From the NCBI RefSeq assembly GCF_028583545.1, contig NZ_CP087106.1, positions 3,828,501-3,892,500 of the forward strand: DNA of 64,000 nucleotides, in the 5' to 3' direction. Within the stretch, counting starts at the first letter, position 1. Every line of letters begins with the position of its first letter. The DNA is from Methylobacterium sp. NMS14P (GTDB lineage: Bacteria; Pseudomonadota; Alphaproteobacteria; Rhizobiales; Beijerinckiaceae). Below the pieces are notes generated by a model. It did not search any database and had not been told where the DNA came from. It saw only the letters and a list, made by a program, of their open reading frames with translations. Shown here piece after piece: positions 39,697 to 49,372 of this stretch. A program made the translations under genes and the position numbers.

Positions 39697-40695
39697 TCAG
39701 CCCCGCGGGAATTCCAGGCCCATCTCGCGGTAGCGCGCCGGATCGTCGGCCCAGTTCTCCCGCACCTTCACGTGCAGGAACAGGTGGACCTTGGCGTCGG
39801 CCGCCTCGGCGATCTCGATCCGGGCCGCCTGCCCGATCGACCGGATGGTCTGGCCGCCCTTGCCGAGCACGATCGAGCGCTGGCTCTCCCGCTCGACGAA
39901 GATCGTCTGCTCGATCCGCACCGAGCCGTCGGGCCGGATCTGCCACTGGTCGGTCTCGACCGTGGAGCGGTAGGGCAGCTCCTCGTGCAACCGGTCGTAG
40001 ATCTTCTCGCGGGTGATCTCGGCGGCGAGCATGCGCAGGGGCGCGTCCGAGACCTGATCCTCCGGATAGAGCCAGGGCCCCGGCGGCATGCGGGCGGCCA
40101 GCGCCCGGCGCAGGTCGGCGACGCCGTCGCCGTTCAGCGCCGAGATCATGAAGGTCTCGGCGAAGGGCGCGGCGGCGTTGAGCTTGGCGGCGAGATCGAG
40201 CAGCCGCTCGCGCGGGATCAGGTCGATCTTGTTGAGGATCAGCAGCTTCTCGCGCCTCACCTCGCCGAGCCGGCCGAGCACCGCCTCCACCTCGGCGTCG
40301 ACACCCTTGCGCGCGTCGACCAGCAGGCAGACGGCGTCGGCGTCTGAGGCGCCGCTCCAGGCCGAGTGCACCATCGCGCGGTCGAGGCGGCGCTTGGGCG
40401 CGAAGATGCCGGGGGTGTCGACCAGCACGACCTGGGCCGAGCCCTCGATGAGGATCCCTCGCACCAGGGCCCGGGTCGTCTGCACCTTGCGCGAGACGAT
40501 CGAGACCTTGGTGCCGACGAGGTTGTTGAGCAAGGTCGACTTGCCGGCATTCGGCACGCCGATCAGCGCGACGAAGCCGGCCCGGGCGTCGGCGGGCGTG
40601 CCGGGAAGGGTGGACGGGTCGCGCGCGGGTTCCCGGACCGGCTTGGTGTCGGGCCCGTCCTGCTCGTCGTGATCGTCCTGCTCGTGCGCGCTCAT
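39697..40695 (-). CDS. era: GTPase Era
   Basis: This 332-residue protein helps 16S rRNA maturation and 30S assembly. The GTPase motifs are GVPNAGKST, DTPGIF and NKID, with switch region VQTTRALVRGI. The C-terminal KH domain has IVLGKGGQTIRSIG. It has an N-terminal 37-residue acidic extension (EQDDHDEQDGPD) not found in E. coli Era (301 residues). The start ATG overlaps the rnc stop by 4 bases. Confidence 0.95.
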   Translation of the reverse strand: MSAHEQDDHDEQDGPDTKPVREPARDPSTLPGTPADARAGFVALIGVPNAGKSTLLNNLVGTKVSIVSRKVQTTRALVRGILIEGSAQVVLVDTPGIFAPKRRLDRAMVHSAWSGASDADAVCLLVDARKGVDAEVEAVLGRLGEVRREKLLILNKIDLIPRERLLDLAAKLNAAAPFAETFMISALNGDGVADLRRALAARMPPGPWLYPEDQVSDAPLRMLAAEITREKIYDRLHEELPYRSTVETDQWQIRPDGSVRIEQTIFVERESQRSIVLGKGGQTIRSIGQAARIEIAEAADAKVHLFLHVKVRENWADDPARYREMGLEFPRG

Positions 40696-41471
40696 GCTGT
40701 CTCCGTCGGCTCCGCGTCCGCGGAGGCCCCGATCCCCTCCCGCTCCATCAGCGCCCGGGCGGCGGCCTGCTCGGCGATCCGCTTCGACGTGCCGTCACCG
40801 AGGCCGGGCTCGAGGCCCTGGACCTGCACGGCGATGCGGAACCGGGGCGCGTGGTCGGGACCGGTCCGCTCCACCACCTCATAGGTGGGGATCGGGAGGC
40901 CGCGGCCCATGGCCCATTCCTGCAGGGCGGATTTGGCGTCGCGGCCCCGGGCCGCCGCGGTCGGCTCGCCGGGGCGGAAATGCGTCTCGACCACCGCCCG
41001 GGCGGCGTCGAACCCGGCATCGAGGTAGATCGCACCCAGGATCGCCTCGCAGACGTCGGCCAGGATCGTCTGGTTGCGCCGGCCGCCGCCCATGACCTCG
41101 CCCTGGCCGAGGATCAGGTGCGGGCCGACCTCCCAGGAGGCGGCCACGGCCGCGCAGGTCTCGCGCCGGACGAGGGCGGCCAGGCGCCGGGATAGGTCGC
41201 CCTCGTCGGCCTCCGGGAAGGCGCCGTAGAGGCGGTCGGCGACCGCGAGCCCGAGCACGCGGTCGCCGAGGAATTCCAGGCGCTGGTAGCTGCCGCCGCG
41301 GCCGCTCGCCTTGCTGGTGTGGGTCAGCGCGCGGGTGAGCAGGTCCTGATCGCCGAAGCTGTGCCCGATCCGATCCTCGAGCGCGGTCAGGGGCGGGCGC
41401 GGCTTGTGGGCCCGCCGGGATCGGGCGTTGGCCCGGGGCTGCGCCGCGTCGTCCAAGTCCGGGCCGGTCAA
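40692..41471 (-). CDS. rnc: ribonuclease III
   Basis: This protein of about 259 residues cuts double-stranded RNA in rRNA and mRNA processing. The nuclease signature is RLEFLGDRVLGLAV with downstream acidic residues in DVCEAILGAIYLD. The C-terminal double-stranded-RNA-binding domain contains DAKSALQEWAMGRG and GDGTSKRIAEQAAARAL. No ATG or GTG exists before the conserved domain. The best start is the TTG at 41471, which overlaps the lepB stop (TTGA). This start is uncertain. Confidence 0.92.
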   Translation of the reverse strand: MTGPDLDDAAQPRANARSRRAHKPRPPLTALEDRIGHSFGDQDLLTRALTHTSKASGRGGSYQRLEFLGDRVLGLAVADRLYGAFPEADEGDLSRRLAALVRRETCAAVAASWEVGPHLILGQGEVMGGGRRNQTILADVCEAILGAIYLDAGFDAARAVVETHFRPGEPTAAARGRDAKSALQEWAMGRGLPIPTYEVVERTGPDHAPRFRIAVQVQGLEPGLGDGTSKRIAEQAAARALMEREGIGASADAEPTETA

Positions 41472-42283
41472 TGGATCGTCGTGAACAGGCGCGACCAGCG
41501 CACGTGGGCCGGCCAGTTCCAGACCTGCCACGCCGGCGTGCCCTCGTCGATCGAGAAGAAGATCATCTCGGCGCGCCCGACCAGGTTGGCGAAGGGCACG
41601 TAGCCGACATTGGCGAGATCGCGCGAATCGGTGGAGTTGTCGCGGTTGTCGCCCATCATGAAAAAGTGACCGGGCGGGACCGTGTACAGCTCGGTCTTGT
41701 CCCAGAAGCCGTTGTCGCCGTCGCGCTCGATCACCCGGTGGACCACGCCGTTGGGCAGGGTCTCCAGGTACTGCGGCACCTTGGTCGGCTGGCCGTAGGG
41801 GTCGGTGGTCTCGTAGTCGGCGATCCGCTCGCGCTTGACCGCCTTGCCGTTGATGTTGAGCACGCCGTCGATCATCTGGATCTTGTCGCCCGGCAGGCCG
41901 ATCACGCGCTTGATGTAGTCGGTCGAGTTGTCCTTGGGCAGCTTGAACACCGCGATGTCGCCGCGCTTCGGGTCGGCGCCCCAGATCCGGCCGTCGGCCT
42001 GGATCGGAATGTATTCCGAAAGCGGCAGCGAGTACTTGGAATAGCCGTAGGAATATTTCGACACGAACAGGTAGTCGCCGATCAGCAGGGTCGGGACCAG
42101 CGAGCCGGACGGGATGTTGAACGGCTGGAACAGCAGCGTCCGCACCACCAGGGCGATCAGCAGCGCCTGGATGCCGACCTTCAGCGTCTCGCGGATGCTG
42201 GCCCAGGTGCCGGTCTCGGCAGGTTTCCTGAGCGGCTTGCCGTCGTAATCCACGCGCGCGTTCCGTCTTCGGTTGAGGTGCAT
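41468..42283 (-). CDS. lepB: signal peptidase I
   Basis: This 271-residue inner-membrane protease removes signal peptides. One membrane segment (about 36-52) is followed by the catalytic IPSGSLVPTLLIGDYL, with Ser61 as likely nucleophile. The residue after it is Leu rather than the usual Met. The general base Lys is in DYIKRVIGLPGD (Lys125), and the GDNRDNSTDSR box is intact. It lies upstream of rnc and era as in most relatives. Confidence 0.95.
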   Translation of the reverse strand: MHLNRRRNARVDYDGKPLRKPAETGTWASIRETLKVGIQALLIALVVRTLLFQPFNIPSGSLVPTLLIGDYLFVSKYSYGYSKYSLPLSEYIPIQADGRIWGADPKRGDIAVFKLPKDNSTDYIKRVIGLPGDKIQMIDGVLNINGKAVKRERIADYETTDPYGQPTKVPQYLETLPNGVVHRVIERDGDNGFWDKTELYTVPPGHFFMMGDNRDNSTDSRDLANVGYVPFANLVGRAEMIFFSIDEGTPAWQVWNWPAHVRWSRLFTTIH

Positions 42284-42441
42284 CGCCAGCGATCAGCGGG
42301 GCGCGGCCCCGCCGCGCGCGGCCTGATGTGCGGTTGTCCCGAGGAATGCGCCGCAATCGTGTCCGCCGTGACCGGCGGTCTAGACCATGCGCGAGCCCCC
42401 CGCAACGCGCGACCGCCGCTGGCTAATCCGCGACGGCGGCC

Positions 42442-42852
42442 TCAACCGGCGACAGGGACCGGCAAGGCCTCAATGATCACGAAGGCTTGCGCCATCGGCG
42501 GATCGTCCGTGAGGCTCACGTGGAGCCGCGCCGCGTGCCCCGCCGGCAGGAGCTCCGCGAGCCGCTCCGCGGCGCCGCCCGCGAGCCGGAGGGTCGGCTG
42601 CCCGGAGGGCAGGTTCACAACCTCCATGTCGCGCCAGAACACGCCGGCGCTGAGGCCGGTACCGAGCGCCTTGGCGCAGGCCTCCTTGGCGGCGAAGCGG
42701 CGGGCGTAGCCCTCGGCGCGGGCGGCCCGCCGGTCGCAGCGGGCGCGCTCCCCGTCGGTGAAGACCCGGTGGGTGAAGCGCTCGCCGTGCCGCTCCAGGG
42801 TCCGGGCGATCCGGCGGATGTCGCAGAGATCCGAGCCGATCCCGACGATCAT
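42442..42852 (-). CDS. acpS: holo-ACP synthase
   Basis: This 136-residue enzyme transfers 4'-phosphopantetheine from CoA to acyl carrier protein. The N-terminal motif is [13 protein letters not shown] with the metal-binding Asp, and the second is [16 protein letters not shown]. The ATG overlaps the pdxJ stop by 4 bases (ATGA). The order pdxJ-acpS-lepB-rnc-era is common in alphaproteobacteria. Confidence 0.95.
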   Translation of the reverse strand: MIVGIGSDLCDIRRIARTLERHGERFTHRVFTDGERARCDRRAARAEGYARRFAAKEACAKALGTGLSAGVFWRDMEVVNLPSGQPTLRLAGGAAERLAELLPAGHAARLHVSLTDDPPMAQAFVIIEALPVPVAG

Positions 42853-43598
42853 GGCTGCCGCGCCCGGTCCATGGCGGCCCGCATGTCGCGCACCGCCCGG
42901 TCGAGCCCCACGAAGATCGCGTCGGCGATCAGCGAGTGGCCGATGTTCAGCTCCCGGATCTGCGGCAGGGCCGCCACCGCCCCGACGCTGCCCAGGGTCA
43001 GCCCGTGGCCCGCGTGGATCTCGAGGCCGAGGCCGGCCCCGTGCTCCGCCGCGCGCCGGATGCGGGCGAGCTCGTGCGCGGTCCGGGCGTCGTCGTCCTC
43101 CAGCGCCGCCTCGCAGTAGCTGCCGGTGTGCAGCTCGACCACGGGCGCCCCGAGGGCGCGGGCGGCGTCCATGACGGCGGGCTCGGGCTCGACGAACAGC
43201 GAGACGCGGATGCCGGCCTCCGCGAGGGCGCGGATGCGCGGCGCCAGGTGCGCGCGGCCGCCGACGATGTCGAGGCCGCCCTCGGTGGTGCGCTCCTCGC
43301 GCTTCTCCGGGACGAGGCAGGCGGCGTGCGGGCGGGTGGCCAGCGCGATCGCCACCATCTCGTCGGTGGCGGCCATCTCGAAATTGAGCGGCACGGACAG
43401 GCCGCGCTTGAGCGCCGCGATGTCGGTGTCGCGGATGTGGCGCCGGTCCTCGCGGAGATGCGCGGTGATCCCGTCGGCGCCCGCCTCGACGGCGAGGAGG
43501 GCCGCCCGCACCGGGTCCGGGTAGTCGCCGCCGCGGGCGTTGCGGACGGTCGCGACGTGATCGATGTTGACGCCCAGGCGCAGGTTCTCGGAGGTCAT
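42849..43598 (-). CDS. pdxJ: pyridoxine 5'-phosphate synthase
   Basis: This 249-residue TIM-barrel enzyme condenses DXP with 3-amino-2-oxopropyl phosphate to form pyridoxine 5'-phosphate. The signatures are [32 protein letters not shown] and [10 protein letters not shown]. The ATG at 43598 follows ACGAGCGG. dxs, which makes its DXP substrate, lies just upstream on the same strand. Confidence 0.96.
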   Translation of the reverse strand: MTSENLRLGVNIDHVATVRNARGGDYPDPVRAALLAVEAGADGITAHLREDRRHIRDTDIAALKRGLSVPLNFEMAATDEMVAIALATRPHAACLVPEKREERTTEGGLDIVGGRAHLAPRIRALAEAGIRVSLFVEPEPAVMDAARALGAPVVELHTGSYCEAALEDDDARTAHELARIRRAAEHGAGLGLEIHAGHGLTLGSVGAVAALPQIRELNIGHSLIADAIFVGLDRAVRDMRAAMDRARQP

Positions 43599-43831
43599 CC
43601 GCTCGTTCGTCCCCGTGTCGGCGCGGTGCGACAGGCATACCGGCGGGGTTCGGAAGGCGCGGCACGCCCTCACCCCGTGCCGGCGATATGCGGAGGATCG
43701 CGCGCGCCGGCAAGACGGCCGGGGCCTGGGGCCTCACGGTTCGTCCCGCGTGACCGGGCGCCGCCCGGGCCGGCGACGCCACCATTGGGACGCGGGAGGA
43801 CTCCGACGGCCGGCGGCCTTCCCGCTGTTCC

Positions 43832-43852
43832 GGAGGGCCGGAGCGGCCCTCC
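43832..43852 (-). terminator. hairpin after dxs
   Basis: GGAGGGCC (43832-43839) and GGCCCTCC (43845-43852) form an 8-base perfect stem with a 5-base loop, 3 bases after the dxs stop. No U run follows in the minus direction. Confidence 0.5.
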
Positions 43853-43855
43853 CGG

Positions 43856-45868
43856 TCAGGCGAGCCGCAGGCGCGACCGGCTGTCCTTCCGCTCGGGCAA
43901 CGTGTCGAGGGCGGTCCTGACGATGGTCTTGGCGTCGAGTCCGGCCTCGGCGTACATCTTCTCGGGGCTGTCGTGGTCCTGGTAGCTGTCCGGCAGCGTC
44001 AGCGTCCGCACCCGCACGCCGCCCGCGTCCAGAGCGCCCCGCTCCGCCAGCAGGTGCAGCACCATCGCGCCGAACCCGCCCCGCGAGCCCTCCTCGATCG
44101 TCAGCAGAACCTCGTGGTCGCGCGCCAGATCCAGGATCAGCGCCTCGTCCAGCGGCTTGGCGAACCGCGCGTCCGCCACCGTCACCGCCACGCCCTGCTC
44201 CGCCAGCGTGTCGGCCGCCTTCAAGGCCTCCGACAGACGCGTGCCGAGCGACAGGAGCGCCACCCGCGCCTCCGCGTCCCGCCGCACCACCCGGCCCTTG
44301 CCGATCGCCAGCGCCTCGCCCCGCTCCGGAAGCTCGACGCCGACACCCTCGCCGCGCGGGTAGCGCAGCGCGATCGGGCCCGTGTCGTGCGCGTGCGCCG
44401 TCGCCACCATGTGCACCAGCTCGGCCTCGTCGGAGGCCGCCATCACGGTCATGTTCGGCAGGCAGCACAGGTAGGCCAGGTCGAACGCGCCCGCGTGCGT
44501 CGCCCCGTCGGCGCCGACCAGGCCCGCCCGGTCCAGGCAGAACCGCACGGGCAGGTTCTGCAGCGCCACGTCGTGCACGACCTGGTCGTAGGCCCGCTGC
44601 AGGAAGGTCGAGTAGATCGCCACGAACGGCCGGTAGCCCTCGGTCGCCAGGCCGCCCGCGAACGTCACCGCGTGCTGCTCGGCGATGCCGACGTCGAAGG
44701 TCTTGTCCGGGTGCGCCTTGCCGAACAGGTCGATGCCGGTGCCCCCCGGCATCGCCGCGGTGATCGCCACGACCTTGTCGTCGGCGTCGGCCGCCTTGAT
44801 CAGGCTCTCGCCGAACACCCGCGTGTAGGCCGGCGCGTTCGGCTTGGCCTTGGCCTGGACGCCCGAGACCACGTCGAACTTGACCACGCCGTGGTAGCGG
44901 TCGGCGCTGGCCTCGGCCGGCGCGTAGCCCTTGCCCTTCTGGGTGACGACGTGGAGCAGGATCGGGCCGTGCTCGGCGTCGCGGACGTTCTTGAGTACCG
45001 GCAGCAGGTGGTCGAGGTTGTGCCCGTCGACCGGGCCGACGTAGTGGAAGCCCATCTCCTCGAACATGGTGCCGCCGCCGACCACCAGCGAGCGGGCGTA
45101 CTCCTCGGCCGCGGCGGCGCGCTGGTAGAGCGCCTTGGGCAGGAGCTTGCCGAGCTGCTTGGCGGTCTCGCGCAGGGACTGGTAGGCGCCGCCCGAGGCG
45201 AGGCGCGCGAGGTAGGCCGACATGGCGCCGACGGGGGGCGCGATCGACATGTCGTTGTCGTTGAGGATGACGATCAGGCGCGAGTGCAGGGCGCCGGCGT
45301 TGTTGAGGGCCTCGTAGGCCATGCCGGCCGACATCGAGCCGTCGCCGATGACCGCGATGGCGTTGCGGCGCTTGAGCGGGCGGTTCTTCTGCTTGGCGGT
45401 GGCGTTGTCGAGGTCGCGGGCGACCGCCATGCCGAGGGCTGCCGAGATCGACGTGGAGGAGTGGGCGGCGCCGAAGGGGTCGTAGACGCTCTCGCTCCGC
45501 TTGGTGAAGCCCGACAGGCCGCCGCCCTGGCGCAGCGTGCGGATGCGGTCGCGGCGCTCGGTGAGGATCTTGTGCGGGTAGCACTGGTGGCCGACGTCCC
45601 AGACGATGCGGTCGTCGGGGGTGTCGAACACGTGGTGCAGCGCCACCGTCAGCTCGACCACGCCGAGCCCCGAGCCGAGATGGCCGCCGGTGATCGAGAC
45701 CGCGTCGATCATCTCGGCGCGCACCGCGTCCGCCACAGCCTGAAGATCCGACTCCGGAAGACGCCGCAGCGCCGAAGGAGACGGAACGCGGTCCAGCAAC
45801 GCCAATTGCTCAGGGGAGAGTGCCAATGCTCGCATCCGTTCGTTCGAGTATGGCGACGGCTCCGTCAC
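43856..45868 (-). CDS. dxs: 1-deoxy-D-xylulose-5-phosphate synthase
   Basis: This 670-residue thiamine-diphosphate enzyme condenses pyruvate and glyceraldehyde 3-phosphate, committing carbon to isoprenoids, thiamine and pyridoxine. Conserved parts are [18 protein letters not shown], the ThDP motif [18 protein letters not shown] and [19 protein letters not shown] use the GTG at 45868; the ATG at 45835 is an alternative. The next gene downstream is pdxJ, which consumes DXP; dxr is about 11 kb away. Confidence 0.95.
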   Translation of the reverse strand: MTEPSPYSNERMRALALSPEQLALLDRVPSPSALRRLPESDLQAVADAVRAEMIDAVSITGGHLGSGLGVVELTVALHHVFDTPDDRIVWDVGHQCYPHKILTERRDRIRTLRQGGGLSGFTKRSESVYDPFGAAHSSTSISAALGMAVARDLDNATAKQKNRPLKRRNAIAVIGDGSMSAGMAYEALNNAGALHSRLIVILNDNDMSIAPPVGAMSAYLARLASGGAYQSLRETAKQLGKLLPKALYQRAAAAEEYARSLVVGGGTMFEEMGFHYVGPVDGHNLDHLLPVLKNVRDAEHGPILLHVVTQKGKGYAPAEASADRYHGVVKFDVVSGVQAKAKPNAPAYTRVFGESLIKAADADDKVVAITAAMPGGTGIDLFGKAHPDKTFDVGIAEQHAVTFAGGLATEGYRPFVAIYSTFLQRAYDQVVHDVALQNLPVRFCLDRAGLVGADGATHAGAFDLAYLCCLPNMTVMAASDEAELVHMVATAHAHDTGPIALRYPRGEGVGVELPERGEALAIGKGRVVRRDAEARVALLSLGTRLSEALKAADTLAEQGVAVTVADARFAKPLDEALILDLARDHEVLLTIEEGSRGGFGAMVLHLLAERGALDAGGVRVRTLTLPDSYQDHDSPEKMYAEAGLDAKTIVRTALDTLPERKDSRSRLRLA

Positions 45869-46037
45869 GGGCCCTCGGCAACCGCGACGCCAGCAGCCCG
45901 GGGGCGCGCGTTCATGCTAGAACCCGCCCGTCCGTCGCTGTCATGATAGTGCCAGTTACGGACGAACGGCGGCGCGATCAATGTCAGGCCGGCGTTTTTT
46001 TCAATCACGTGCCCTTAACGCCACAAGAGGTTCGCCT

Positions 46038-46292
46038 TTGAATCCGGCTCGTCTGTGCACAATCCTGCTCATGTTCGCGATTACGGGTAACGGCCAAGCT
46101 TACGCCCAGCCGCGGCCGCTGGACGGCAATCTCGACTTCCTCTGCAACTTCCTCGGCGACTGCCCGGCGCGGGTCGCGCCGGGCGGTCCGGACCGCGACG
46201 CCCGCCCGTTCAGCAAAAGCCTCGGCCGGCCCTGCGCGTGGCGGGACCGCCCGACCCCGGAGGGTGTGCGCCGGGTCCGCGTATGCTGGTGA
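46038..46292 (+). CDS. small secreted protein, TTG start
   Basis: This 84-residue frame starts at TTG preceded by AAGAGG 7 bases upstream. The N-terminus NPARLCTILLMFAITGNG with QAYAQP is a signal peptide. The mature part contains four Cys (FLCNFLGDC, RPCAW and a Cys just before the end). The stop shares a base with the next start (TGATG), so translation should be coupled to the nuclease gene. No family is recognised. Confidence 0.5.
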   Translation: MNPARLCTILLMFAITGNGQAYAQPRPLDGNLDFLCNFLGDCPARVAPGGPDRDARPFSKSLGRPCAWRDRPTPEGVRRVRVCW

Positions 46293-47173
46293 TGCGCGCT
46301 CCGGGACGCGTCGCCGCGGCCCTGGCCCTCGCGCTGGGCGCGGTCCCGGCCCGGGCCCAGGATGCGTGTCCGGGCCTGTTCGCCGACGGGCGGACGCCCG
46401 TCCTCACGAATCCGAAGCTCGCCGTCCGCGCGGTCCCGCTGTGCTTCGAGGCCTTCGCGGTCCTGCATTCCGGCGTGACGCGCACGCCGCTCTACGCCGC
46501 CGAGCACCTCACCCGGGCCAGCGTCGCGTCGGCCCGGGCGGTGGCCCGCGACGACGCCTTCCACGAGGAGACGCGCCTCCCCGAGGATCAGCGCGCCTCG
46601 CTGGAGGATTACGTCCGCAGCGGTTTCGACCGGGGCCATCTCGCCCCGGCCGGGGACATGCCGACGCTCACTTCGCAGGCCGAGTCGTTCAGCCTGGCCA
46701 ACATCGTGCCGCAGAACCGGGTCCTGAACCGGGGGCTCTGGGCGGATATCGAGGAGAGCACCCGGCGCCTGGCCACCCGCCGCGGCGCGCTGTTCGTCGT
46801 CACGGGGGTGATCTTCGCGGGCGACGCGGTGCAGCAGATCAAGGGCGGCGTGCTCGTCCCGACCCAGCTGTTCAAGGCGGTGTACGACCCGTCCCGCGGC
46901 GAGGCGGGCGCCTACCTCGCGCGGAACGACGATTCGAAGGACTGGCGCGCCCTGTCGATCGACGATCTCCGCCAGGAATCCGGCATCGACGTCTTCCCCG
47001 GCCTGCCGCCCGCGGCGCGGGCGACCGCGATGAGCCTGCCCGACCCCCATGCCTCCGCCCGCTCGGACGAGCGCCGGCCCCGGCACGAGCAGACCTGGCA
47101 GGACTGGCTCGAGCGCGAACTCACCCGCGCCCTGCGCAAGCTCGTCCGCGACTTCCTGCGCACGTTCTTCTGA
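46292..47173 (+). CDS. secreted DNA/RNA non-specific endonuclease, NUC1 family
   Basis: This 293-residue protein has a signal peptide ending near VPARAQD. The beta-beta-alpha-metal active site FDRGHLAPAGDMP contains the catalytic His. A downstream SLANIVPQNRVLNRGLW carries the metal-binding Asn. The C-terminus is basic and helical (QDWLERELTRALRKLVRDFL), suggesting nucleic acid or membrane contact. ATG at 46292 fits the TGATG coupling; ATG at 46283 is an alternative. It is probably periplasmic, for nucleotide scavenging or defence against incoming DNA. Confidence 0.85.
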   Translation: MRAPGRVAAALALALGAVPARAQDACPGLFADGRTPVLTNPKLAVRAVPLCFEAFAVLHSGVTRTPLYAAEHLTRASVASARAVARDDAFHEETRLPEDQRASLEDYVRSGFDRGHLAPAGDMPTLTSQAESFSLANIVPQNRVLNRGLWADIEESTRRLATRRGALFVVTGVIFAGDAVQQIKGGVLVPTQLFKAVYDPSRGEAGAYLARNDDSKDWRALSIDDLRQESGIDVFPGLPPAARATAMSLPDPHASARSDERRPRHEQTWQDWLERELTRALRKLVRDFLRTFF

Positions 47174-47182
47174 GAGGATCCG

Positions 47183-47488
47183 ATGCCCGAGGACAAACGA
47201 CGCGCCCGGCCGAAGGCCGAGAGCCCGGATGACAGGAGCTTCGTGCCGTTCGCGGACGATGCCGGCGCGCGCTCCTTCGGCACCCTGAGCTTCGAGAACG
47301 GCACGGACCGGATCGCCCTGCACGGGTCCCTCGACCTGACGCGCGACCGCGCCGGCCTGGAGCAGGCCAGACGGCTCCGGGAGACGCTGGACGCGATCGT
47401 GAAGGCCCTGGAGGCGACCGACCTGCCCGACGCGGTGGCGGAGGCGCCTGACGCGCCGCCGCGAACGGTCAAGAACCCCTTCGCGTGA
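47183..47488 (+). CDS. small hypothetical protein
   Basis: This 101-residue protein starts 9 bases after the nuclease stop, with GAGAGGATCCG before the ATG, so it is co-transcribed. It reads as a cytosolic, charged protein with a beta-type middle (RSFGTLSFENGTDRIALHG) and a helical C-terminal region. It has no recognised domain. Confidence 0.65.
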   Translation: MPEDKRRARPKAESPDDRSFVPFADDAGARSFGTLSFENGTDRIALHGSLDLTRDRAGLEQARRLRETLDAIVKALEATDLPDAVAEAPDAPPRTVKNPFA

Positions 47489-47671
47489 GCGATCCGGCGC
47501 CCGCCGACGGCCGGCCCGTCCTTGCCGCGTCCCGGCGGGCCTGATACTCGGAGAGGGTCATTCCTATATCGTAGGGACGCGCGTCCAGGACGGGTGCTTA
47601 AGCCCGGTGCCTGACCCGTGCCATTGGCACGATCCGCGCGGTCCCGAACAACGCGCCGAGGACGATCCGCG

Positions 47672-49324
47672 ATGGCTCGCGAATTCATCTACCACATGCG
47701 GGGCCTGACCAAGGCCTATACCGGCGGCAAGAAGGTCCTGGATAGCGTCAACCTGTCCTTCTACCCGGACGCCAAGATCGGTGTGCTGGGCATCAACGGG
47801 TCCGGCAAGTCGACGCTGCTCAAGATCATGGCGGGGATCGACAAGGAGTTCACCGGCGACGGCTGGGTCGCGCAGGGCGCGCGCGTCGGCTACCTGCCGC
47901 AGGAGCCCCAGCTCGACCCGAACAAGTCCGTCCGCGAGAACGTGATGGAGGGCGTCGCCGAGAAGCAGGCCATGCTCGACCGCTACAACGAGCTCGCCAT
48001 GAACTACTCGGAGGAGACCGCCGACGAGATGACCGAGCTCCAGGACCGGATCGAGTCGCTGGGTCTCTGGGAACTCGACTCGAAGGTCGATCAGGCCATG
48101 GAGGCCCTGGGCTGCCCGAGCGACGAGCAGCCGGTCGCCACCCTCTCGGGCGGCGAGCGCCGCCGCATCGCGCTGTGCCGCCTGCTCCTGTGGGAGCCGG
48201 AGCTGCTGCTCCTCGACGAGCCGACCAACCACCTCGACGCCGAGACGGTGAACTGGCTGGAGGGTCACCTGCGCCAGTACCCGGGCGCGATCCTGATCGT
48301 GACCCACGACCGCTACTTCCTCGACAACGTGACGAGCTGGATCCTGGAACTCGATCGCGGCAAGGGCATCCCGTACGAGGGCAACTACTCGGCGTGGCTG
48401 GTGCAGAAGCAGAAGCGCCTGGAGCAGGAGGGCCGCGAGGACATGGTCCGGCAGCGCTCCATCGCCCGCGAGCAGGAGTGGATCGCCGCCTCCCCGAAGG
48501 CGCGCCAGTCCAAGTCGAAGGCGCGCATCACCCGCTACGAGGAGCTGGTCGCCAAGCAGGCGCAGAAGGTCGACGCCTCCGCGCAGATCGTCATCCCGAT
48601 CGACGAGCGGCTCGGCAACAACGTCATCGAGTTCGAGCATCTCAGCAAGGCGTTCGGCGACCGGCTGCTGATCGAGGACCTGTCGTTCAAGCTGCCCCCG
48701 GGCGGCATCGTCGGTGTGATCGGCCCGAATGGGGCCGGCAAGACCACGCTGTTCAAGATGATCACCGGCCAGGAGAAGCCCGACAGCGGCAAGATCGACG
48801 TCGGCGAGACGGTGAAGCTCGGCTACGTCGACCAGTCGCGCGACGCCCTCGACCCGAACGCGACGGTCTGGCAGGAGGTCTCGGGCGGCAACGACATCAT
48901 CTACTTCAACAAGCGCGAGATCAATTCGCGCGCCTACTGCGCGGCCTTCGCCTTCAAGGGACCCGACCAGCAGAAGAAGGTCGGCACCCTCTCGGGCGGT
49001 GAGCGCAACCGGGTGCACCTCGCCCGGACCCTGAAGGGCGGCGCCAACGTGCTGCTCCTCGACGAGCCGACCAACGACCTCGACATGGAGACCCTGCGCG
49101 CCCTCGAGGACGCGCTGGAGGATTACGCCGGCTGCGCGGTCATCATCAGCCACGATCGCTGGTTCCTGAACCGCATCGCGACGCACATCCTGGCCTTCGA
49201 GGGCGACAGCCACGTCGAGTGGTTCGAGGGCAACTTCTCCGACTACGAGGCCGACAAGGTGCGCCGGCTCGGGGCGGATTCGATCATGCCGAAGAAGATC
49301 AAGTACAAGCGGTTCTCGCGCTGA
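47672..49324 (+). CDS. ettA: energy-dependent translational throttle protein EttA
   Basis: This 550-residue ABC-F protein has two ATPase domains. The first has [28 protein letters not shown] and [15 protein letters not shown]. The second has [27 protein letters not shown] and [14 protein letters not shown]. EttA binds the ribosomal E site and slows translation when ATP is low. The start at 47672 follows GCCGAGGACGATCC. A 13-base GTGCCA-T-TGGCAC palindrome lies 43 bases upstream of it. It ends in a shared hairpin with the convergent gene. Confidence 0.95.
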   Translation: MAREFIYHMRGLTKAYTGGKKVLDSVNLSFYPDAKIGVLGINGSGKSTLLKIMAGIDKEFTGDGWVAQGARVGYLPQEPQLDPNKSVRENVMEGVAEKQAMLDRYNELAMNYSEETADEMTELQDRIESLGLWELDSKVDQAMEALGCPSDEQPVATLSGGERRRIALCRLLLWEPELLLLDEPTNHLDAETVNWLEGHLRQYPGAILIVTHDRYFLDNVTSWILELDRGKGIPYEGNYSAWLVQKQKRLEQEGREDMVRQRSIAREQEWIAASPKARQSKSKARITRYEELVAKQAQKVDASAQIVIPIDERLGNNVIEFEHLSKAFGDRLLIEDLSFKLPPGGIVGVIGPNGAGKTTLFKMITGQEKPDSGKIDVGETVKLGYVDQSRDALDPNATVWQEVSGGNDIIYFNKREINSRAYCAAFAFKGPDQQKKVGTLSGGERNRVHLARTLKGGANVLLLDEPTNDLDMETLRALEDALEDYAGCAVIISHDRWFLNRIATHILAFEGDSHVEWFEGNFSDYEADKVRRLGADSIMPKKIKYKRFSR

Positions 49325-49332
49325 GACCGGTC

Positions 49333-49370
49333 GCCGGTTCCGGGTCGCCGCGGGCGATCGCGGAACCGGC
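49333..49370. terminator. bidirectional hairpin between ettA and the epimerase gene
   Basis: GCCGGTTCCG (49333-49342) pairs perfectly with CGGAACCGGC (49361-49370). Inside, TCGCC and GGCGA also pair, making one extended stem. It sits between two convergent stops and has no U run. Confidence 0.65.
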
Positions 49371-49372
49371 GC

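Noticed and set aside
45946..45954. TGGCAC on the minus strand near dxs as a sigma-54 promoter
   Set aside because: No TGC element lies at the required spacing; the match is only one half.
46283..46291. Alternative ATG at 46283 for the nuclease
   Set aside because: It lacks a better ribosome site, and the TGATG overlap at 46290-46294 favours the start at 46292. The difference is only three residues.
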